This document shows positions 29,591 through 39,205 of a DNA stretch of 64,000 nucleotides, one piece after another (the stretch's first letter is position 1; each line of letters begins with the position of its first letter). The notes below the pieces were generated by a model. The model searched no databases, had not been told where the DNA came from, and worked only from the letters and a program-made list of their open reading frames with translations. The stretch lies in NCBI GenBank assembly GCA_013202295.1, contig JABMRT010000093.1, forward strand, positions 1 to 64,000. Direction: 5' to 3'. This DNA comes from Candidatus Zhuqueibacterota bacterium. Lineage in GTDB: Bacteria > Zhuqueibacterota > QNDG01 > JABMRT01. The translations under genes were made by a program, and so were the position numbers.

Positions 29591-30115
29591 ATGTACAACA
29601 CCCTTTTTAAACGCAGCACTGGAATTCAATTCTCCCGTCGGTTTGCCATGATCTATGGTGTGATCGCGGCAGGAACTCTATTGTGGTGCATTGCCTTCAT
29701 CGCATCACCTCGGCTCATTGAAATGGGAGGCATTCATTCTCTGTTCGCGATTGGATTCCGCTACTTTTATTCCTTTATCTGCCATCAGAATCCGGATCGA
29801 TCTTTTCATGTTCTGGGCCACTCTATGGCCGTTTGCGCACGTTGTACAGGCATTTATTTCGGTGCACTAATCGGGATCCTCACTTTTCCTTTTACTATTG
29901 GATGGTTTAACGAGCATTCACCCTGGAAAAAATGGCTTGTGATTGTCATCGGACTGAATCTGATCGAATTCACCCTGTCGTCTCTGAATCTGTTCTCGAA
30001 CCTGATCCTCCGCGCCGGCACAGGATTGACTTTAGGGTTGGGGATTGCAAGCTGTGCATTATTCGCCATTTTTACACATATACAAATCCGTTTAAAATGG
30101 AGAGATTCGACATGA
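29591..30115 (+). CDS. DUF2085 family membrane protein
   Basis: A 174-residue membrane protein with about four helices. The conserved CHQNPDRSFHVLGHSMAVCARCTGIYFG cluster of cysteines and histidines, split here by ordinary residues, defines DUF2085 and suggests a metal site. I chose ATG 29591; an in-frame TTG at 29555 is possible. The stop overlaps the next gene's ATG (ATGA), so the two are coupled. Function is unknown. Confidence 0.85.
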   Translation: MYNTLFKRSTGIQFSRRFAMIYGVIAAGTLLWCIAFIASPRLIEMGGIHSLFAIGFRYFYSFICHQNPDRSFHVLGHSMAVCARCTGIYFGALIGILTFPFTIGWFNEHSPWKKWLVIVIGLNLIEFTLSSLNLFSNLILRAGTGLTLGLGIASCALFAIFTHIQIRLKWRDST

Positions 30116-30621
30116 CCGAAAAACCAAGCAAGCTTAAACCTGCACTCATCGGCGGGGCAGCCATCGCGGTATTCTCCTCGCTTCCAATTCTCAACTTTGG
30201 CAACTGTTTTTGCTGCATGTGGGTTATTCTGGGTGGAGTCCTTGCCGTGTACCTGTACTGGAAAGCATTGCCTCCCTCAGCAGAATTCACAGCCGGTGAC
30301 GGTGCCCTTCTCGGCTTATTGGCCGGACTTTTCGGCGCACTTTTCGGATCTTTATTGGGTCTTCTTATGATCGGCATTTTGGATCTGAATCCGGGACGGG
30401 ATATTTTGAACGCGATCATGGAAGCAGGCGATGAATTTCCGGATGAGTTCGAATCCTATATGGATGATTTTGATGAATCCAGTGGCGTACACCCCATTTT
30501 CGCCATGTTCAGTCTGACTTTTTCACTGATAATTAATTCGATTTTCTCAACACTGGGTGGATTGATCACCGCATCCCTGCTTCAAAAGAAAAGGGTCAAT
30601 CAACCTCCAATGAATGAGTAA
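30112..30621 (+). CDS. Four-helix integral membrane protein of unknown function
   Basis: A 169-residue product whose ATG overlaps the DUF2085 stop. Three or four hydrophobic segments include two glycine-rich ones (LLGLLAGLFGALFGSLLGLL). CFCCM lies in the first helix, and an acidic stretch (EAGDEFPDEFESYMDDFDES) precedes the last helix. Longer upstream in-frame starts lie inside the DUF2085 gene and are rejected. I do not recognise the family with confidence; DUF4199-like or DUF5518-like proteins look similar. Confidence 0.75.
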   Translation: MTEKPSKLKPALIGGAAIAVFSSLPILNFGNCFCCMWVILGGVLAVYLYWKALPPSAEFTAGDGALLGLLAGLFGALFGSLLGLLMIGILDLNPGRDILNAIMEAGDEFPDEFESYMDDFDESSGVHPIFAMFSLTFSLIINSIFSTLGGLITASLLQKKRVNQPPMNE

Positions 30622-30653
30622 TTCGATTTTCCAATGAGGATGGATATTTTCAA

Positions 30654-31187
30654 ATGAAGCGTATAAGCAGAAAAATAGTATCGGGTTTAGGGATTCTTCT
30701 CCTGTGTATCGGATGGATCACCTTGACATCATGCTATAAAGGCCATGGCCTGGACCCTGGCGATCAATTATCCGGCAGACCCTCAGGCATTCAGGGCACC
30801 ATCACATTTCAGGGTGAATGGCCAGATTCCACGAAAGAAGTGCGTATCGCTGTGCTTAAATCCTATCCGGCAGGCATGTCAGACCCAGACTCTCTTTTCA
30901 CGTTTGTGCTGGAAAATCTGATCGTGTTTAGTGATACCATCCCCCGATTTATTGAGGAATATGATTATGAACTTGAGCTCAAGCCCGATCTGTACGGATG
31001 GATTCTAGTGGCCTGGTTTCCTGACAATGAGTCCTACATCCTGGGCGTGAAAGAGCTTGGTGCGTACTATGGAGAAATTGTGGAGGGAGCACCCACCCCT
31101 GTCCACGTGTCCCATGGCGAAATGGTGGAGCACATTGATATGGTCGCTGATTTAGCAAATGTGCAAAACGAGGCCCCATTCTTTTAA
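30654..31187 (+). CDS. Hypothetical lipoprotein upstream of a TonB receptor
   Basis: A 177-residue protein with a lipoprotein signal peptide ending TLTSC (C27). The mature region begins with a GIQGTITFQGEWPDST-type beta strand, like the carboxypeptidase-regulatory or Ig-like domains of secreted proteins. No catalytic motif is seen. It ends ten bases before the TonB receptor gene and may be a surface partner of it; that is inferred from position only. Confidence 0.75.
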   Translation: MKRISRKIVSGLGILLLCIGWITLTSCYKGHGLDPGDQLSGRPSGIQGTITFQGEWPDSTKEVRIAVLKSYPAGMSDPDSLFTFVLENLIVFSDTIPRFIEEYDYELELKPDLYGWILVAWFPDNESYILGVKELGAYYGEIVEGAPTPVHVSHGEMVEHIDMVADLANVQNEAPFF

Positions 31188-31196
31188 TTGGATTAA

Positions 31197-33476
31197 ATGA
31201 TGTTTTTTCAGATGAGCCGTAACAATCGATATAAATGGATGGGTATTGCTTTTGTGCTTGTCCTGTCAAGCATGGCTGTTGGACAAACCAGGGGCACATT
31301 GACGGGATCGGTATTGGATGCGAAAACCGGTTCATCCCTTTATGGTGCCAACATTTTCCTGAAGGGAACCCTTCTCGGAGCCGCGACGGATGATTCGGGT
31401 CAATATACAATTACCAATCTGCCGCCGGATCAGTATGAGCTTGTTGCGACCATGATCGGGTATAAAAAATCGGAAACATCTGTCGTGATCCGTATGGGCG
31501 AGCAGACACGAATGAATTTTGATTTACAACCCACTATTCTACAACAGCCCAATATGGTGGTCACTGCCTCAAAACGTAAACAGGCTTTGGAAGATGCCAC
31601 GACAACCGTCGAAATCATGTCTCTCGCGGAGATTCAAAGCCGAAATGTCACTACATTGGATGAAGCACTTCAGAATGTTTCGGGATTCCGCGTAATCAAG
31701 GGCCAAATTGACTTGCGGGGTTCAACCGGATTCAACTGGTCCGCAGGCAGCCGTGTACTCCTCATGGTGGACGGACATCCCATGATCAACGGCGACACAG
31801 GTGGCATCAACTGGGACGCCATTCCAGTTGAGCAGATCGAACGTGTCGAAATCATAAAGGGCGCTGGTTCTGCACTTTACGGCTCCAATGCAATGGCCGG
31901 TATGGTGAACATTATCACGCGTAATCCATCGCTTCATCCGGAAACAAGAGTACGGCTGACCTGGAGCTTTTACGATGAACCGGCCTATGAGAGCTGGCGC
32001 TGGACCGATCGCTTCTTGCCCTATAAGTTCTTTGAATTGGATGAGTACAATCCGAAACACACACTGTCATATGAAAATATGGATGTCACTCACAGTCGCC
32101 GGATCGGTCAAACCGGAGTTCTGGTAAACGTGGGCCGAAAACGGGGAAGCGGGTATCAAGAGAATGGCGATTATTCACGCTGGAACTTTATGGCCAAAAC
32201 AAAGACGAGATTCTCACCCAATCAAACGTTGCTGCTCACAGCCAATGTCACACTGAATAATCATGGCGATCTCATTCAGTGGATCACGCAGGATGATCCC
32301 ATGGCAGTGCCGCCCGAAGAGCTTGGCAATCGCGTTGTATACAATAAAGCGAATGTGCATGCCACATTCCAAAACGCAGTAAATCACAATTTTGCTTATA
32401 CCGTCAAAGGCAATTGGTATCGCACCGACTGGCAGAATGATTTTCAGGATAATCAAGACTGGGCCATTACTGATCGTTATGGAACTGAAATTCAATGCGA
32501 TTATTTGATAGGCATACAGGCGTTTACATTCGGCTCCGAGATCACGCACCATCATACCAGTTCTGCAATCTACGGCAACCAGAATATTTGGGATTTTGCT
32601 GTATATGGTGAGGACGAAATCCAATTCTCGCCCAAACTGACAATGAATATCGGCAGTCGATATGACTATCATCAGGTAATGGAGGTCTCCTCGGATCAAC
32701 AGCTCAGTCCCCGACTGGGATTGGTTTTCAAGCCTGCGCGAGGAACCGCATTCCGATTCTCCGCGGGATATGGATTCCGCGCGCCTTCAATCGCTGAGGT
32801 ATTTGCCAACATTAAGGTGTCTGGAGTGCAGGTCATTCCCAACCTGGAGCTAAAGGAGGCCGAACGCGCCTGGAACTTTGAGATTAGCGGATCTCAGATC
32901 ATCGATACAAAACCGGGGCGCGATCTCAGCCGGATCCGTTTCCCTGAATGCCTCTGCCCTGTCCTGTCGCTGGATGCCGCAGCCTTCTACAGCCAGTACA
33001 AGAACATGATCGATGTAGAACTGAATCCGGAAGAAATGGCATATCAGTTTACCAATCTCGGCAAGGCCAGAATCCGGGGAATCGAAACCAAACTCAAGGC
33101 AGGATTCCTTAATGGGATGCTCACCGGTTCGGTCGGTTACACTTACCTGGATCCTGAAAATCAGATCACTGGAAAGACGCTTAACTATCGATCACGCCAT
33201 CTTCTCGTTACAGGTGGTGTGCTTACACTAGAGGCTTTCCGTTTCGGATTGGACTATCGATATGCAAGCCGAATGGATGAAATCATCAATATACTCGGTT
33301 CCGGGTATGATCAACGCGTACCAATTCATGTGATTGATATTCGAATGAGCTATAAATGGCGGAATATGGAGTTTGGAATTGATGGCAAGAACATACGAAA
33401 TTACCATTATGTGATGAGACAGAGGCTCCTCGAACCGCCGAGGCATTATGTTTTCACGGTGAGAACCCATTTCTAA
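31197..33476 (+). CDS. TonB-dependent receptor with carboxypeptidase-like N-terminal domain
   Basis: A 759-residue outer-membrane receptor. A signal peptide (to about residue 30) is followed by a CarboxypepD-regulatory-like domain (GTLTGSVLDAKTGSSLYGAN, about 32-110) typical of FCB receptors. The plug (VVTASKRKQALED to NIITRNP) and a 22-strand-type barrel follow, ending in the aromatic HYVFTVRTHF. The plug contains VEIIKGAGSALYGSNAMAG. The substrate is unknown; peptides, siderophores or cobamides are all possible. The lipoprotein upstream may help. Confidence 0.9.
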   Translation: MMFFQMSRNNRYKWMGIAFVLVLSSMAVGQTRGTLTGSVLDAKTGSSLYGANIFLKGTLLGAATDDSGQYTITNLPPDQYELVATMIGYKKSETSVVIRMGEQTRMNFDLQPTILQQPNMVVTASKRKQALEDATTTVEIMSLAEIQSRNVTTLDEALQNVSGFRVIKGQIDLRGSTGFNWSAGSRVLLMVDGHPMINGDTGGINWDAIPVEQIERVEIIKGAGSALYGSNAMAGMVNIITRNPSLHPETRVRLTWSFYDEPAYESWRWTDRFLPYKFFELDEYNPKHTLSYENMDVTHSRRIGQTGVLVNVGRKRGSGYQENGDYSRWNFMAKTKTRFSPNQTLLLTANVTLNNHGDLIQWITQDDPMAVPPEELGNRVVYNKANVHATFQNAVNHNFAYTVKGNWYRTDWQNDFQDNQDWAITDRYGTEIQCDYLIGIQAFTFGSEITHHHTSSAIYGNQNIWDFAVYGEDEIQFSPKLTMNIGSRYDYHQVMEVSSDQQLSPRLGLVFKPARGTAFRFSAGYGFRAPSIAEVFANIKVSGVQVIPNLELKEAERAWNFEISGSQIIDTKPGRDLSRIRFPECLCPVLSLDAAAFYSQYKNMIDVELNPEEMAYQFTNLGKARIRGIETKLKAGFLNGMLTGSVGYTYLDPENQITGKTLNYRSRHLLVTGGVLTLEAFRFGLDYRYASRMDEIINILGSGYDQRVPIHVIDIRMSYKWRNMEFGIDGKNIRNYHYVMRQRLLEPPRHYVFTVRTHF

Positions 33477-33495
33477 ATGACACGGATACCATGAA

Positions 33496-34676
33496 ATGAA
33501 ACTCTGGCAAAAAAATATCAAATTGGATAAACAGATAGAAGCATTCACTGTGGGTGATGATCCGGTTCTGGATCAAAGATTGATCCCCTACGACTGCAAG
33601 GCCTCGATCGCGCACGCGCAAACATTGCACAAAGCTGGCATTCTCACCAGAGAAGAAGCTGATAAACTTGTTGAGAAATTAAAGTCTATTATCGCGTTGG
33701 ATGAAAAGGGTGATTTTATTATCACGCAGGAGCAGGAGGATTGTCACACTGCCATTGAAAATTATTTAACGGAAAAACTTGGAGACATAGGGAAGAAGAT
33801 CCATACGGGTCGCTCGCGAAACGATCAGGTTTTAGCGGCTCTCAGACTTTATTATCTGGATGCAATAACGTCTATTCATTCCATGTCGGAAGATTTCATT
33901 CATGCGATGTCAGATTTAAAAACGCAATTTGGCGAAATTCAATTCCCCGGATACACGCATACACGTAAGGCCATGGTTTCTCATGTTGGCATGTGGAGCG
34001 ATGCGTTTTCTGAATCCATGCATGATAATTTAAAATTACTCGCAGTTGTTCATGAGATCATGGATCAATCCCCTTTGGGCACTGGCGCCGGGTATGGTGT
34101 GCCGCTTGATCTGGACCGGGAAGAAACAGCCAAACTTGCTGGATTCAGCCGTGTTCAACAGAGTCCTGTTTACGCACAGCTCAGCCGGGGCAAATTCGAA
34201 GTCATGCTGATTCATAGTCTGGCTCAAATTTTATTGGAATTAAACCGCCTGGCGAGCGATTTAATTCTGTTTAGCATGCCGACATTTGGATATTTCAAGC
34301 TGCCTCCGGAATTCTGCACAGGCAGTTCAATCATGCCGCAAAAAAGAATCCCGATGTGCTGGAACTAATGCGTGCCCGTTTTCATGGTGTAGCAGCAAGT
34401 GAATTTCAACTTTTCAGTATGCTTTCCAACCTGATCTCCGGATATCACCGCGATCTGCAGCTGACTAAAAAACCGGTCATGGAAGCTATCCATCAAACGA
34501 AAGATTGTTTGAACATCATGATCCTTGTGATAAAAGGACTTCAAGTGGATAAGGAGCGCTGTCAACAGGACATGACCAAGGAACTTTTCGCAACAGAAAA
34601 GGTATATGAACTCGTAAAAAAAGGAATGCCTTTTCGTGAGGCATATCAAGTGATCGCAAAGGAATTTGAGGAATAA
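33496..34676 (+). pseudogene. argH: Argininosuccinate lyase, reading frame broken by a one-base deletion
   Basis: Last step of arginine synthesis. Frame one (33496-34368) covers the N-terminal 280 residues with TGRSRNDQVLAALRLY and the signature start GSSIMPQK. Frame two (to 34676) continues with LELMRARFHGVAASEFQL. The expected KNPDV is lost because the A-run at 34340-34345 has six A instead of seven. The joined protein would be about 393 residues, shorter than the usual 455 or so, with the C-terminal part reduced. It may be a sequencing error, a true mutation, or a -1 slip at CAA AAA AGA. No other arg gene is near. Confidence 0.9.
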
Positions 34677-34683
34677 AAAGCAG

Positions 34684-35166
34684 ATGCATCAAACAGAATT
34701 ACAATATCTCATTCTTGTGCGGCATGGCCGTTATCAAGACCATGCGTACTCGGATGAATCTCGAGTACTGACCGAAACAGGCCGCGAAGAAATCCGTCGT
34801 GTGGCAAAACACATACAGAATCAGGGGATTCAGGTAAGCCAAATCCTGCATAGTGGTAAAAAACGTGCCGAACAGACTGCCGAAATTTTTGCTAAAAGTC
34901 TTAATCTTGAACAAGTGAAAGAAGCGCCGGGATTGCATCCTGAAGACGATCCGGAAGAGCTGATTCGCACGATCGAAATGGAATCCGAATCCACCCTGAT
35001 TGTCAGCCATCTGCCCCTACTTGATCGGGTGGCCGAAATGGTTCCGGGATTAACCGGATCGACAGACCCAGTTCATTTCCCGCAGGGAGGCACGCTCTGT
35101 CTTATCCGAAATGAAACCGGGCTGAAACCCCAATGGATGATCACACCAGAAATGCTGAAAGCGTAA
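34684..35166 (+). CDS. sixA: SixA-like histidine phosphatase
   Basis: A 160-residue protein of the histidine phosphatase superfamily. LVRHGRYQ is the catalytic RHG motif, and IVSHLPLLDRVAEM supplies the second histidine. Size and motif spacing match SixA, which removes phosphate from phosphohistidine on phosphotransfer proteins. I chose ATG 34684 over a TTG at 34666 that overlaps argH. It lies seven bases after argH and 13 before the four-helix-bundle gene. Confidence 0.85.
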   Translation: MHQTELQYLILVRHGRYQDHAYSDESRVLTETGREEIRRVAKHIQNQGIQVSQILHSGKKRAEQTAEIFAKSLNLEQVKEAPGLHPEDDPEELIRTIEMESESTLIVSHLPLLDRVAEMVPGLTGSTDPVHFPQGGTLCLIRNETGLKPQWMITPEMLKA

Positions 35167-35179
35167 AGGAGGCATTAAC

Positions 35180-35542
35180 GTGACAGACAAGTTAACCGAT
35201 TTCCAACAATTGAATGTCTGGCAGAAGGCCCACGCCTTAACCTTAGAAGTTTATGAAGCCACAAAGAAATTCCCGAAGGATGAAAAATCAGAAATGGTCT
35301 CTTTGATACGGCAATCGGCCATGACCATACCGATTAAAATCGCTGAAGGCTTCATGCGGCGCAGCCCGCGTGAAAAAGAAATGTCCTACAAAGACAGTCA
35401 GGATGCCATTGAGGCTTTGAAATACTATTTGATCTTATCAAAGGATCTGGGACACCTCAAGGAAAATGAAGAGCTGATGCTTTCTGTGGATGAAGTCGGA
35501 CGCATGCTGACCGGATTGGTTCGTTCTACGAAAAATAAATAA
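35180..35542 (+). CDS. Four-helix-bundle protein (23S rRNA intervening-sequence type)
   Basis: A 120-residue protein of the TIGR02436/S23 family. FQQLNVWQKAHALTLEVY, IRQSAMTIPIKIAEGFMR and the R-S-P-R-E-K-E helix are its usual motifs. Relatives are encoded within insertions in 23S rRNA or stand free near other genes. GTG is the start, preceded by AAAGGAGG. Here it is free-standing after sixA, without an rRNA gene or the terminal repeats seen in the GxxExxY elements. Function is unknown. Confidence 0.92.
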   Translation: MTDKLTDFQQLNVWQKAHALTLEVYEATKKFPKDEKSEMVSLIRQSAMTIPIKIAEGFMRRSPREKEMSYKDSQDAIEALKYYLILSKDLGHLKENEELMLSVDEVGRMLTGLVRSTKNK

Positions 35543-35713
35543 TTTAAATTTTCTGGATTTGAATGAAGCAATTCATAATCCAAATACCACGCGAAAGATC
35601 AATATATTTTGTCATATGGATGAGAAAATCATCTGCACATCCATGTTGATTCGAATATATCAATCCCCTATAAAACTATCGATATTGGCTTATAGAATGA
35701 ATGGAGTGCGAGA

Positions 35714-37066
35714 ATGTCGAAACCGTTGATGATTAGTGTATCGGGTATACGAGGAATCGTAGGTGAAGGTTTAAGCCCCGACATTGTGATGAAATATACT
35801 GCGGCTGCAGGAACCCTTTTCGGACCGGGCCGGGTCATGGTGGGAAGAGATTCACGTGTCACAGGAGAAATGGTCAAACATGCTGTGATTTCAGGATTGA
35901 TGGCTGTGGGCTGTCACCCGGTGGATCTGGGCATCTGCGCGACACCTTCGGTCGAATTGGCAGTTAGAAATTCGGATGCGGTCGGAGGGATAATCATCAC
36001 AGCGAGTCACAATCCCATTCAATGGAACGCGCTCAAACTGCTCGGATTGGAAGGGATGTTTCTTGATCCTGAACAAGGGGAAGCCATTAAAAAGATCGCT
36101 GAAAGCGGAAATTTCGCATGGAAGACGTGGGATAAAATTGGTCGGATGGAGACGGATTCGCAAGCCACCGAAAATCATATCAAACATATATTGGGTCTTT
36201 CCGTACTGGATGTGAATCGTATTAAGAAACGGGGATTCCGGGTTGCCTTTGACAGTGTGAATGGCGCAGGTGGTTTGATCGTACCTAAATTATTAAAGAA
36301 ATTTGGATGTGAAATCTTTCCGTTAAATGGGGAACCCACTGGCCATTTCGCGCACAGTCCAGAGCCTGTACCTCAAAACCTTGCAGACCTTTCGGAACAC
36401 GTATTAAAAACTCAGGCAGATATTGGATTTGCCGTCGATCCTGACGTGGATCGGCTGGCCGTGGTCAATGAAAAGGGCGAACCTATCGGTGAAGAGTATA
36501 CACTGGCTTTGGCAGTCAAACATATTCTGTCAAAAATAAAGGGATCAGTCGTGGCCAACGTCTCCACATCTCGTGTGATCGATGATATTGCTGCGGAGTA
36601 TGGAGTTGAAGTCGTAAGAACCAAAGTGGGCGAAATTCATGTGTCGAAAAAGATGCAGGAAATCGGTGCAGTCATAGGCGGTGAGGGCAATGGCGGTGTC
36701 ATCCTGTCTGCGAGTTTATTGGGGCGCGATGCCATGGTTGCCATAGCCCTTATCCTGCAGGCGCTTACAGAATCAAACCAAAAGATTTCTGAAATCTGGC
36801 GCGGTCTTCCCCAATACTCAATGAGTAAAAAGAAAATCGAGATTGGCAATCAAAATCCGGAAGTAATCATTGAGGGACTAACACGGAAATACCAGAAAGA
36901 AAATTTAAATCAACTGGACGGGCTGAAGATTGAATGGCCCAAATCCTGGGTGCAGATTCGAAAATCCAACACAGAACCGATTATCCGGATAATGGCTGAA
37001 GCTCAGAATTTTATGGAAGCGGAATCGTTATGCGATCGGTTCATCGATGAAATCAGAAATTGTTAA
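35714..37066 (+). CDS. glmM: Phosphoglucosamine mutase / alpha-D-phosphohexomutase
   Basis: A 450-residue phosphohexomutase. TASHNPIQWNALK carries the active-site phosphoserine, DPDVDRLAVV is the metal-binding loop, and GGEGNGG is the sugar-binding loop. RKSNTEPIIRI is the phosphate-binding loop of domain 4. The GGEGNGG loop fits the GlmM-like branch rather than the GEMSGH of classical phosphomannomutases. It would supply glucosamine 1-phosphate for cell-wall precursors. Confidence 0.88.
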   Translation: MSKPLMISVSGIRGIVGEGLSPDIVMKYTAAAGTLFGPGRVMVGRDSRVTGEMVKHAVISGLMAVGCHPVDLGICATPSVELAVRNSDAVGGIIITASHNPIQWNALKLLGLEGMFLDPEQGEAIKKIAESGNFAWKTWDKIGRMETDSQATENHIKHILGLSVLDVNRIKKRGFRVAFDSVNGAGGLIVPKLLKKFGCEIFPLNGEPTGHFAHSPEPVPQNLADLSEHVLKTQADIGFAVDPDVDRLAVVNEKGEPIGEEYTLALAVKHILSKIKGSVVANVSTSRVIDDIAAEYGVEVVRTKVGEIHVSKKMQEIGAVIGGEGNGGVILSASLLGRDAMVAIALILQALTESNQKISEIWRGLPQYSMSKKKIEIGNQNPEVIIEGLTRKYQKENLNQLDGLKIEWPKSWVQIRKSNTEPIIRIMAEAQNFMEAESLCDRFIDEIRNC

Positions 37067-37094
37067 TTACGTGCAACTTTATATGATTTGCGGA

Positions 37095-37108
37095 GTACAA
37101 TTTTGTAC
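37095..37108. promoter_or_regulatory. Palindrome upstream of a sorted secreted protein
   Basis: GTACAA (37095-37100) and TTGTAC (37103-37108) are inverted around TT, 23 bp before the ATG at 37132. It is a candidate operator or promoter-proximal element. No factor can be named. Confidence 0.3.
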
Positions 37109-37131
37109 ATCTCAAATCAGAAGAGGATGAA

Positions 37132-38322
37132 ATGAATAATCGCAATCTCGCACTATTTGGACTTCTGGGCGTTTTTTTTGTAGTTGGGATCGGACACACT
37201 CAAATCGAAGCCATTTGGCCCAATCCGATGCTCTTGGATGAACCGTATTTTGTGGATCAGGACACAACCGTGGATGTCAGTAGCCTGAATCTGGGAGTTG
37301 CAGCCGGAAATCAAACCTGGGTTTTTGCGGATACAATGACTGGCGAAATCACTCAATCCGGTTGGTTGGAGGTTGAGGGCACACCCTATGACACAGCGTT
37401 CACCGAAGCGGACTGGGTCGAACATTTCATACAATACGCACCTCTCATCGAATTCAATGTCCGTGAAGATTGGAAGATTACCGTGCCTGCACAACTCGTG
37501 GAAATGTTCCGCTATCACCGTCAAGAAGAAGGTTGGATTCGAACCCTCGGCATGGGATTTACATATGACCTCATGTGGGGCGCTCCCTATGTGTATGACG
37601 CGCCTTCATTCTTTTATCCCGAAACATTAACCGCGAGTACTGATCCATGGCTCGAGATGTATTCTTTTGAAACGAAATTGCTTGCCCTCTTTCCCAGTAC
37701 AGTCACAGACAGTACCTGGATTGAAGTCGATGCCTGGGGTGAATTAACCATTCCCGCAGGAACCTTTGACTGCATCCGGATTAAGCGACACGAATTCCGG
37801 AATATCTATATAGCAGCTTTTGATACCTCGGCTCGGCTTGAAACCTACACCTATACATGGTTTACTCAGGATTTTCAGCCTCTGCTGAGTATCTCGGCTC
37901 AGGCCACTCGCGGTGATACTATTGAAGTAGCAGATCTTGTCTCACGGTCCCAGGGATTTCGGCAGGACACCACAAGCGGCGTCTGTGATCCGGAATCATG
38001 TAGACAAATCAGCAATCTTCATCCGGATGGATTTGAGTTGAGTCAAAATTATCCCAATCCTTTCAATCCGGTAACGACAATCCAATTTTCCTTATCAGCA
38101 CCCGCTCGCGTTCGTATGGATGTCATTGATGTCCGTGGACGTCAAGTCGATCAAATCCAAGTTGGCTATCGAGCCGAGGGCACGTATGAAATGACATGGG
38201 ATGGATCGAATCTGGATCAAGGTGTGATGTCTTCCGGCATTTATTATTATCGGATAACAGCCGAACCAATTTCAGGAGCAGCCCCCTATTCCCAAACACG
38301 AAAAATGATTCTGCTCCAGTAA
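37132..38322 (+). CDS. Secreted protein with T9SS-type C-terminal sorting domain
   Basis: A 396-residue protein with a signal peptide (about 1-23), a central region of about 270 residues rich in aromatic and acidic residues with no recognised family, and a C-terminal sorting domain. The domain starts NYPNPFNPVTTIQFSLS and ends TRKMILLQ. DPESCRQISN, just before it, may mark the processing region. It is expected to be exported and bound to or released from the surface. Its function is unknown. Confidence 0.85.
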   Translation: MNNRNLALFGLLGVFFVVGIGHTQIEAIWPNPMLLDEPYFVDQDTTVDVSSLNLGVAAGNQTWVFADTMTGEITQSGWLEVEGTPYDTAFTEADWVEHFIQYAPLIEFNVREDWKITVPAQLVEMFRYHRQEEGWIRTLGMGFTYDLMWGAPYVYDAPSFFYPETLTASTDPWLEMYSFETKLLALFPSTVTDSTWIEVDAWGELTIPAGTFDCIRIKRHEFRNIYIAAFDTSARLETYTYTWFTQDFQPLLSISAQATRGDTIEVADLVSRSQGFRQDTTSGVCDPESCRQISNLHPDGFELSQNYPNPFNPVTTIQFSLSAPARVRMDVIDVRGRQVDQIQVGYRAEGTYEMTWDGSNLDQGVMSSGIYYYRITAEPISGAAPYSQTRKMILLQ

Positions 38323-38376
38323 AAATTCTCTTTGGGATTTCATTATCCAATTATTTATATTAAACTATCTGATAAC

Positions 38377-38412
38377 AAGGCGTTTCAAACCATACTGAAA
38401 CGCCTTCTTTTT
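38377..38412 (+). terminator. Rho-independent terminator after the sorted secreted protein
   Basis: AAGGCGTTTCA pairs with TGAAACGCCTT across an AACCATAC loop, followed by CTTTTT. Confidence 0.85.
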
Positions 38413-38516
38413 AGGATATTTTCGAATTAACATGATTCGGGGTTCTGTACTCTACAAAGTGGCTCCGGCCTTGATGATGATTCTTCATATGTAGGTGTTG
38501 GGTGTTTCACGTCACA

Positions 38517-39200
38517 ATGCGCCAAAATCAAATAAAATTTATAGTGCTGTTTTTTCTTTTCCTCATAGTGGATGCCATACCCAAAGGAGAAAAGATATAT
38601 TTCTTCAACATCCGAATTGAAGAGAATATGTTGGTCGCTGATTTTCAACGCGACCAGATCATTGATCCGGAAACCCTGAAAGGTCTAAAAAAAGGACTGA
38701 CCGCCACTGTGGAATATCAGGTCCAACTTTGGAGGGACGATTCCCGAATCCTCAAACATCTGGTTACGGAAAAACGATTGCGCCTCAAGATTGATTATGA
38801 CAACTGGGAACGTAAATATAGGATGGCCTCAAAGTCTGACAATCCCGTTTTTTTATCAGAAGAGTCTCTTAAAAAAAGATGCGATGAGAGATTGGACTTA
38901 CAAATATATACGGCGAAAAAGTTAGAGGATCAGGCGACATATCATTTGACCATGCACGTGATTGTTCAGCCAATGACCGTGGAGAATGTTGAAGAGGTTA
39001 GAAAATGGCTGGCCGGTGAAGTCGATGATTTCAGCACCAATTCAATTCAGAAAACAAAGTCTCCATTTAAAAAAGTTGGCGGCTGGGTTTTGGGTCTCAT
39101 TGTCAATTTGACCGGATTTGGTGAGCGAGTTTACGACTTGAACGGCCCTGCGTTTACTTTTCAAAATAATCACATTGAAGTCTTTGAAGATTCGGATTAA
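38517..39200 (+). CDS. DUF4390 domain protein, exported
   Basis: A 227-residue protein with an N-terminal signal peptide (IKFIVLFFLFLIVDA). The mature part (FFNIRIEENMLVADFQRDQI, then LKKGLTATVEYQVQLWRDD) fits DUF4390, proteins that in other genomes precede two-component or envelope genes. The start ATG at 38517 was chosen over GTG 38502; neither has a strong ribosome binding site. It is the first gene of a close-packed run through the SDR at 47.8 kb. Confidence 0.7.
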   Translation: MRQNQIKFIVLFFLFLIVDAIPKGEKIYFFNIRIEENMLVADFQRDQIIDPETLKGLKKGLTATVEYQVQLWRDDSRILKHLVTEKRLRLKIDYDNWERKYRMASKSDNPVFLSEESLKKRCDERLDLQIYTAKKLEDQATYHLTMHVIVQPMTVENVEEVRKWLAGEVDDFSTNSIQKTKSPFKKVGGWVLGLIVNLTGFGERVYDLNGPAFTFQNNHIEVFEDSD

Positions 39201-39205
39201 TCAGC

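Noticed and set aside
35543-35713. tRNA-like GATTCGAAT in the spacer before glmM
   Set aside because: No cloverleaf can be drawn around it. The ATGGATG/CATCCAT inverted repeat at 35616-35644 is a loose hairpin without a T tract.
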